From Acidimicrobiaceae bacterium (GTDB lineage: Bacteria; Actinomycetota; Acidimicrobiia; Acidimicrobiales; RAAP-2): 11,253 nucleotides of DNA. The stretch spans positions 1,152-12,404 of the forward strand of contig PMAL01000142.1 in NCBI GenBank assembly GCA_003152555.1. Reading direction: 5' to 3'. Positions within the stretch are counted from its first letter, which is position 1. Every line of letters starts with the position of its first letter. The position numbers and the translations under genes are program-made. Below the pieces are notes generated by a model, which made no database searches, had not been told where the DNA came from, and saw only the letters and a list, made by a program, of their open reading frames with translations. Shown here one piece after another: positions 7,496 to 11,253 of the stretch.

Positions 7496-8411
7496 GGCGC
7501 ATTGCTTCGATCTGTCCGCCGCCGAACTCAACTGCGCCCGCGGTCAGTTCCATGAAGACGTCCTCGAGTGACGCTCGCTGGGGCGTGAGTTCAAGCACGG
7601 TGATTCCCGCACCGAACGCCGCCTGGCCAATCTCATCGCTCGTGAGCAGGCCCACGGTGAGTTCGTCATCGTGCTCTTGGCGCACGGTGCCGTTGAGGCT
7701 CTTGATGATGGAGGTCAATTTCGCGTTGTCTGACGTGCGCACGAGGACCGTACCGTTGGCGTTCGCCGTGAGGTCGTCCACGGATCCCTGCGTGATGAAC
7801 TTGCCGCGACCAATGACGATGATCTGATCGGCGGTCACGGCCATTTCGCTCATGAGGTGCGAGCTGACAAAAACCGTACGGCCCTCATTGGCGAGGGAGC
7901 GAAAGAAATCACGAATCCAACGAATTCCCTCCGGGTCGAGCCCGTTGACGGGCTCGTCGAATAACAACACGCCGGGATCGCCGAGCAACGCGCCGGCGAT
8001 GCCCAGGCGCTGGCTCATACCGAGGGAAAAGCCACCAACCTTCTTGTTCGCCACCGACGAGATGCCGACGAACTCGAGCACGTCGTCCACACGTGAACGC
8101 TTGATCTTGTTTGACGCCGCCAAGGCGCGCAGATGATTGCGAGCGGTGCGTCCGGGGTGCACGGCTTTGGCGTCGAGCAACGCGCCCACTTCACGCAGGG
8201 GTTCCTTCAAGTCGTGATACGCAACGCCATTGATGGTGGCGCGACCCTTGGTCGGATGGTCCAAGCCCAAGATCACGCGCATTGTCGTGGACTTGCCCGA
8301 TCCGTTGGGGCCGAGGAACCCGGTGACGACCCCCGGATTCACGTCGAAATGAAGATCATCGACCGCGAGCGTGTCACCGTATCGTTTGGTTAAGTGGTCG
8401 ACTTTTAGCAT
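7488..8411 (-). CDS. ABC transporter ATP-binding protein (BcrA/DrrA-like exporter ATPase)
   Basis: Cytoplasmic motor subunit of 307 residues. Seen: Walker A GPNGSGKST at 34-42, the ABC signature in variant form SLGMSQR at 129-135, Walker B VLLFDEP at 148-154 with Glu153, the D-loop in GLDPEG, and the switch histidine His185 in SSHLMSE. The Q-loop region reads GALLDAKAVHPGRTARNHL, without a glutamine at the usual place, as is common in this antibiotic-resistance-type subgroup. About 80 residues follow the nucleotide domain, like the C-terminal extension of BcrA/DrrA proteins. It overlaps the permease gene by 8 bases, so the two are surely a unit. The 90 bp upstream hold a 14-bp palindrome and separate it from the Fur-family gene. 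Daunorubicin, bacitracin or lipid-type substrates are known for relatives; none can be assigned here. Confidence 0.94.
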   Translation of the reverse strand: MLKVDHLTKRYGDTLAVDDLHFDVNPGVVTGFLGPNGSGKSTTMRVILGLDHPTKGRATINGVAYHDLKEPLREVGALLDAKAVHPGRTARNHLRALAASNKIKRSRVDDVLEFVGISSVANKKVGGFSLGMSQRLGIAGALLGDPGVLLFDEPVNGLDPEGIRWIRDFFRSLANEGRTVFVSSHLMSEMAVTADQIIVIGRGKFITQGSVDDLTANANGTVLVRTSDNAKLTSIIKSLNGTVRQEHDDELTVGLLTSDEIGQAAFGAGITVLELTPQRASLEDVFMELTAGAVEFGGGQIEAMRHE

Positions 8412-8468
8412 GAGTTCTTTGCATGATGCTACTGAACTTTGAATTTGCCCCGATGCTGAACATTGGCC

Positions 8469-8482
8469 AACCCTTAAGGGTT
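8469..8482. repeat. Perfect 14-bp palindrome before the ABC operon, candidate operator
   Basis: AACCCTTAAGGGTT reads the same on both strands and lies in the 90-bp gap between the Fur-family stop (8502) and the ATPase start (8411), 57 bases before that ATG. A regulator site is the simplest reading. It does not look like the AT-rich classical Fur box, and it could also be a short transcript-end hairpin for the regulator gene. Confidence 0.45.
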
Positions 8483-8501
8483 TCCCAGGGTTACGGGTTC
8501 G

Positions 8502-8951
8502 CTATGTGTTGTGTCGGCGAACTGATTGACAGTGCGCGCACGTGCCCGAGATGGCCACGTGATGACGGTCCAACAAGAATCCGTAGGTCTTTTGCAGGTC
8601 CTTACCCAAAACATCAAAGTGAGCCGCGGGAATCTGCATCGTGTAGTTGCACACCTCGCACGTCAGGTGACCGTGCACCGCGCCGCTCAAGTGGTAGACG
8701 GCGGCCGACTGACCAAGGTGGGTGTGCACCACAATTTTTAACTCCTCGAACTCTTCGAGAATGCGGTACACCGTTGAAGGGCTCACGTCCGGTCGCCGGT
8801 CTTGAACGGCGAGCGTGACTTCGTCGACGGTGAGGTGACCACTCGCCTCGACCAGGACTTCGGCCACAGTGCGCTTGGCGACGGTGACTCGCCTGGCGCC
8901 GCCGCGCACGGTTGAGAGAATCTCGTCGACGCTGTTTTGCGGATCCGCCAT
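8502..8951 (-). CDS. Fur-family metal- or peroxide-responsive transcriptional regulator
   Basis: Dimeric DNA-binding metalloregulator of 149 residues. Seen: a winged helix in the first half with GHLTVDEVT at 38-46 and the recognition helix VSPSTVYRILEEFEE at about 56-70. The dimerisation half follows, with HGHLTCEVC at 93-101 and CAHC at 138-141. The two CxxC pairs (98/101 and 138/141) form the structural zinc site of Fur, PerR, Zur and Nur proteins. I cannot tell which metal it senses. ATG 8951 is chosen because the family usually has only about 15-20 residues before the first helix, although GAAGG sits too close to it. A GTG at 8993 with GAGGTGA upstream would add 14 residues and is a real alternative. 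It is 90 bp upstream of the ABC genes on the same strand and is a natural candidate to regulate them or itself. Confidence 0.9.
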   Translation of the reverse strand: MADPQNSVDEILSTVRGGARRVTVAKRTVAEVLVEASGHLTVDEVTLAVQDRRPDVSPSTVYRILEEFEELKIVVHTHLGQSAAVYHLSGAVHGHLTCEVCNYTMQIPAAHFDVLGKDLQKTYGFLLDRHHVAISGTCAHCQSVRRHNT

Positions 8952-9020
8952 GCCTTCAGAATAGGTCCGCCATTGAAATGCGAGCGTGTGCACTCACCTC
9001 ACGAGTCTTGTCGAACGTCC

Positions 9021-9980
9021 TTACGACGCCAGGTTGGCGATAATTTGTTCGGCCTGGGCGACCATGGCGCGCACGATGTCGCCGGCCGGTTCGAGCGAAT
9101 TGATGGCGCCCACGACTTGTCCAGCGGGGTAACCCTCGCGCCGCGGGTCGACGCCTGTTGTGTTCTCGTCACCGCCTAGATGAAACGTCCCTTCGCTCAG
9201 TGAGACCTTCAGTTGTTCGGGGAACTTCTTGAGCAGTGACGGGTCCGCCTCGTAGCGGTCGGTGGTGTCGTTGCGAAGTACACGCATGGTTTTTCCACTG
9301 AACGCTCGTGAGACAACGGTGCCATCTTCGCGTGACGACAAAATGCCCTCCTTAAAGCCGGGCAGCGCGCGTGCCTCGGGCGTCGCAATGAAGCGTGTTC
9401 CGATCCAGACTCCGTCAGCGCCAAGAGCGAGCGCGGCGGCGAGACCGCGTCCGTCAAAGATGCCGCCGGCGGCGACGACGGGAATCGCGCCATTCACGGC
9501 GTCGACGATGAGCGGCACTAGTGGCAACGTGGCGACAGTCCCGGTGTGACCTCCCGCCTCCGTGCCTTGGGCCACCACGACATCACAACCCGCATCCAAC
9601 GCGCGTTTGGCGTGTTCAACTTTTCCGCACATGGAAATGACCAGCACCTGGTGTTTGTGGCATAAATCAACAACATGGTTGGGTACTCCCAGTCCCGCGA
9701 CGAAGGACGTGGCGCCGCCCTCGATGAGCAACTCGACGTTCGACACGAGAGTGTCGGGAAAGGCGGTCAGCAGGTCAACGCCAAAGGGAAAGTCAGTCAG
9801 CGACTTCGTGGCCGCGATTTCGCTCGCCAACTGTTCGCGGGACATCGTGGAAGCTCCGAGGCACCCGTACCCCCCGGCGTTGGACACCGCAGCCGTGAGC
9901 TGGCTATACGAGACGCCGCCCATGCCGGCGAGCATGATGGGATGTTCGATTCTAAGAATTTCGGTGAGCTTGGTTTTCAC
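9021..9980 (-). CDS. Nitronate monooxygenase-family flavoprotein (2-nitropropane dioxygenase-like)
   Basis: FMN-dependent TIM-barrel enzyme of 319 residues. Characterised relatives oxidise alkyl nitronates; others are enoyl-ACP reductases of the FabK type or have unknown roles. Seen: IEHPIMLAGMGGVS at 11-24, GLGVP at 96-100, the conserved EAGGHTG at 141-147 with His145 at the position linked to catalysis or flavin binding, and the phosphate-binding AAGGIFDGRG at 170-179. GADGVWIGTRF follows at 188-198, and a C-terminal YPAGQVVGAI segment completes the fold. I chose GTG 9980 because GGAG lies 5 bases upstream and the family resemblance begins right after it. The frame stays open to 10172, but that arginine-rich stretch resembles nothing. 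The gene heads a run of five minus-strand genes, with 69 bp (27 bp if the longer start is used) to the Fur-family gene. Physiological substrate is unknown. Confidence 0.9.
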   Translation of the reverse strand: MKTKLTEILRIEHPIMLAGMGGVSYSQLTAAVSNAGGYGCLGASTMSREQLASEIAATKSLTDFPFGVDLLTAFPDTLVSNVELLIEGGATSFVAGLGVPNHVVDLCHKHQVLVISMCGKVEHAKRALDAGCDVVVAQGTEAGGHTGTVATLPLVPLIVDAVNGAIPVVAAGGIFDGRGLAAALALGADGVWIGTRFIATPEARALPGFKEGILSSREDGTVVSRAFSGKTMRVLRNDTTDRYEADPSLLKKFPEQLKVSLSEGTFHLGGDENTTGVDPRREGYPAGQVVGAINSLEPAGDIVRAMVAQAEQIIANLAS

Positions 9981-10216
9981 AGTTTCTCCGCTGCCCAACA
10001 TAGCGACCGCGGATGAGCGACTTGTCCCGGCATACACCGAGTCCAGAAGGCCCCTTAGAGGTGCGACGAGATTTCTCACCGCCGTTTCGAACAGGTGCCG
10101 CAACGAACGATTTGGAGCGCGGCCAGCCCGTCCGCGCCGATTCGTCGGGGTTGTCACCACGCCGCCAAACACCTCTATGAGGGCACCTCAGATTGTGATA
10201 TGGAGCACAAGGAAGT

Positions 10217-10238
10217 CCAGAAAATTACTGCGTTCTGG
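10217..10238. repeat. Small inverted repeat CCAGAA-N10-TTCTGG
   Basis: CCAGAA (10217-10222) and TTCTGG (10233-10238) are exact reverse complements with centres 16 bp apart. The position, upstream of the DUF3040 gene and of the minus-strand operon, would suit a dimeric regulator, but a 6-bp pair can easily arise by chance. Confidence 0.3.
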
Positions 10239-10284
10239 TCTGACGGCGTATAAGTTTGACGTACAGTTCAATTCAGTGAGACGG

Positions 10285-10290
10285 TACAAT
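10285..10290 (+). promoter_or_regulatory. Probable -10 element of the DUF3040-ROK operon
   Basis: TACAAT matches five of six bases of the housekeeping -10 consensus and ends 29 bases before ATG 10320, leaving room for the AAGGAG ribosome site at 10309-10314. A TTGACG at 10256-10261 is an attractive -35 but is 23 bases away, too far for a standard promoter. The -10 may work alone, as is common in Actinobacteria. Confidence 0.4.
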
Positions 10291-10319
10291 AAGTCGAAGT
10301 AGCCCGGGAAGGAGACGCG

Positions 10320-10706
10320 ATGCCACTATCAGAGCACGAACAGCGAATTCTTGCCGAGTTGGAAGAGTCGCTCTCGAAGCAAGATCCCAGGTTCGCCAAG
10401 AATGTCAGGGAAACCAATGTGTACTCCCACGCCGGTCGACGGGTGCGTTGGGGAATCCTCGGATTTGTTGTCGGCCTGCTGATCCTCGTTTTCTTTTTCT
10501 CCGAATCGATCCTTCTCGGACTCGTCGGCATCGCGCTGATGTTTGTCGCCGCCGTCGTGATTGAACGGAATGCTCGACTCCTGGGCCGCGCCTCCTGGCA
10601 GGACATCACCCGTCCTGGACATGGAGACGACGCCCACGCGAACTCTGGTCCCCGCACCAGTTCGCTTCGCGACTGGTTGTCGCGTCAACGCCGCAAAAGC
10701 GAATGA
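10320..10706 (+). CDS. DUF3040-family small membrane protein
   Basis: Protein of 128 residues with unknown function. Its N-terminus MPLSEHEQRILAELEESL and the following DPRFAKNVR are the hallmark of DUF3040, a family found almost only in Actinomycetota. An amphipathic cytoplasmic helix of about 35 residues is followed by two membrane segments (about 44-61 and 63-81) with a very short turn, and a polar, charged C-terminal tail rich in Arg and Lys (about 82-128). Both ends would then face the cytoplasm. The start is firm: AAGGAG is 5 bases before ATG 10320. The stop TGA overlaps the ATG of the ROK kinase gene (ATGA, 10703-10706), so the two are co-translated. Why a DUF3040 protein should be tied to a sugar kinase is not known to me. 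Confidence 0.88.
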   Translation: MPLSEHEQRILAELEESLSKQDPRFAKNVRETNVYSHAGRRVRWGILGFVVGLLILVFFFSESILLGLVGIALMFVAAVVIERNARLLGRASWQDITRPGHGDDAHANSGPRTSSLRDWLSRQRRKSE

Positions 10707-11253
10707 CCCGCGCCGGAGTGGCGCTGCTCGCCGCTCCGTGTCTGGCCCTGGATATTGGTGCAACCAAGATTGAGGGAGCGCTGGTACAGACCGACGGCAC
10801 CGTGCTGAGCCGCGAACGGTTGCTGGTCCACGAACTTGGTGTTGATCTCATAGGCCCAACCGCCGACATGCTCAAGCGTGTTGCTGGCGACGAGGTCACT
10901 ACCGTGCTCGGCGTCGGCTGCGCCGGCCCGATGACGCGCGGGGGCGAACTGGTCTCGCCGCTCAACATTGTCTCGTGGCGGAATTTTCCGTTGCGAGCGC
11001 AACTTCGTGAGCGGCTCAACATCGACGTATATATCGACGGCGACGCGCGCGCGTTAGCGCTCGCCGAAGGGACCTACGGCGCCGCGCGTGATGACGACTC
11101 GTACCTCTCGATGGTTGTCTCGACCGGCATCGGGGGAGGACTCGTCATGGACGGTCGCCTCGTTGACGGTGCGACCGGCAACTCGGGGCATGTCGGACAC
11201 GTCAATGTTGTTCCCAACGGTCGAAAGTGTGGCTGCGGAAGTTACGGCTGTCT
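10703..11253 (+). CDS. ROK-family sugar kinase, glucokinase-like (3' end beyond the window)
   Basis: First 183 codons of a kinase that would phosphorylate glucose or a related sugar with ATP or polyphosphate. Seen: the phosphate-binding motif LDIGATKIEGALV beginning at residue 16 with Asp17, CAGPM in the middle, DGDARALALAEG with the acidic/Asn-like sugar-binding region, and VVSTGIGGGLVMDG, the second ATP-binding glycine-rich motif. The ROK zinc region follows: GHVGH at 162-166, then CGCGSYGC at 176-183 (Cys176, Cys178, Cys183), cut by the window edge just before the expected Glu. There is no helix-turn-helix before the kinase domain, so it is an enzyme and not a ROK repressor. The position equivalent to the usual catalytic NDA reads GDA here. 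Start ATG 10703 lies within the DUF3040 stop and lacks its own ribosome site. The N-terminal leader of 15 residues is slightly long. Confidence 0.9.
   Translation, partial: MTRAGVALLAAPCLALDIGATKIEGALVQTDGTVLSRERLLVHELGVDLIGPTADMLKRVAGDEVTTVLGVGCAGPMTRGGELVSPLNIVSWRNFPLRAQLRERLNIDVYIDGDARALALAEGTYGAARDDDSYLSMVVSTGIGGGLVMDGRLVDGATGNSGHVGHVNVVPNGRKCGCGSYGC

Larger units (their letters stand above)
9981..10319. other. Divergent intergenic region of 339 bp
   Basis: It separates the minus-strand flavoprotein operon from the plus-strand DUF3040 gene and must contain promoters for both. Open frames cross it on both strands, but none has a recognisable product or credible start. I see a small inverted repeat at 10217-10238, a -10-like TACAAT at 10285-10290, and a TATGTT on the minus strand shortly before GTG 9980 that could be a -10. 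No RNA gene is evident. Confidence 0.6.

Noticed and set aside
6458..7571. Plus-strand open frames opposite the nitroreductase and ABC permease (6458-6928, 7047-7571)
   Set aside because: Their products are low-complexity, show no domain features, and lie antisense to genes with clear motifs; they are by-products of GC-rich codon usage.
9981..10172. 64-residue N-terminal extension of the nitronate monooxygenase-like protein
   Set aside because: Arginine-rich and low in family resemblance; GTG 9980 has a well-placed GGAG and begins right at the conserved domain.
10256..10290. TTGACG and TACAAT as a normal housekeeping promoter
   Set aside because: The spacer is 23 bases, well beyond the usual 16-19; only the -10 is kept as a feature.
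9562..10302. 246-residue plus-strand open frame opposite the flavoprotein gene
   Set aside because: Antisense to a gene with intact family motifs and without a ribosome site or recognisable domain.
1..11253. CRISPR arrays, tRNA genes, insertion sequences or defence modules
   Set aside because: Reading both strands I found no regularly spaced repeats, no cloverleaf-like segments, no transposase or nuclease genes and no terminal repeats.

Overview
The window looks like an ordinary stretch of chromosome from a moderately GC-rich actinobacterium. The best marker is the small membrane protein at 10320-10706, which has the N-terminus of the DUF3040 family, almost confined to Actinomycetota. GTG starts, overlapping start/stop codons and possible leaderless promoters fit that. 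The class is not resolved; an Acidimicrobiia-like lineage is only a guess. There are no rRNA or tRNA genes, insertion sequences or CRISPR repeats that I can see.

Layout. (1) 107-2526, plus strand: an HSL-type alpha/beta hydrolase overlaps by GTGA with a formylglycine-type sulfatase/phosphonate monoester hydrolase. This is probably a two-gene hydrolytic operon. (2) 2477-4701: a TetR/AcrR regulator (minus) is divergent from a DHA2-type MFS exporter (plus). They are separated by 57 bp that hold a perfect 18-bp inverted repeat, the clear regulatory centrepiece of the window. The exporter frame is broken by an apparent one-base loss near 3470. (3) 4824-5993, plus: a class III (CaiB/BaiF) CoA-transferase, which shares a CTAG stop tetranucleotide with the convergent gene that follows. 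(4) 5990-9980, all minus: in transcription order, a nitronate monooxygenase-like flavoprotein, a Fur-family metalloregulator, an ABC ATPase, its ABC-2 permease and a nitroreductase. Gaps are short or overlapping except for 90 bp before the ATPase, which contains a perfect 14-bp palindrome. (5) 9981-10319: a 339-bp divergent intergenic region. (6) 10320 to the window end, plus: the DUF3040 protein overlaps by ATGA with a ROK-family sugar kinase (glucokinase-like) that runs off the edge.

How they may work together. The left half reads as uptake-independent hydrolysis of esters and sulfate/phosphonate esters, drug or solvent efflux under TetR control, and CoA activation of an acid. The middle block combines two flavin oxidoreductases often linked to nitro compounds with a metal-regulated exporter. 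These links are inferences from position only. I find no convincing previously undescribed system. The most distinctive signals are the symmetric TetR/MFS operator-promoter and the frameshift in the pump it would control.
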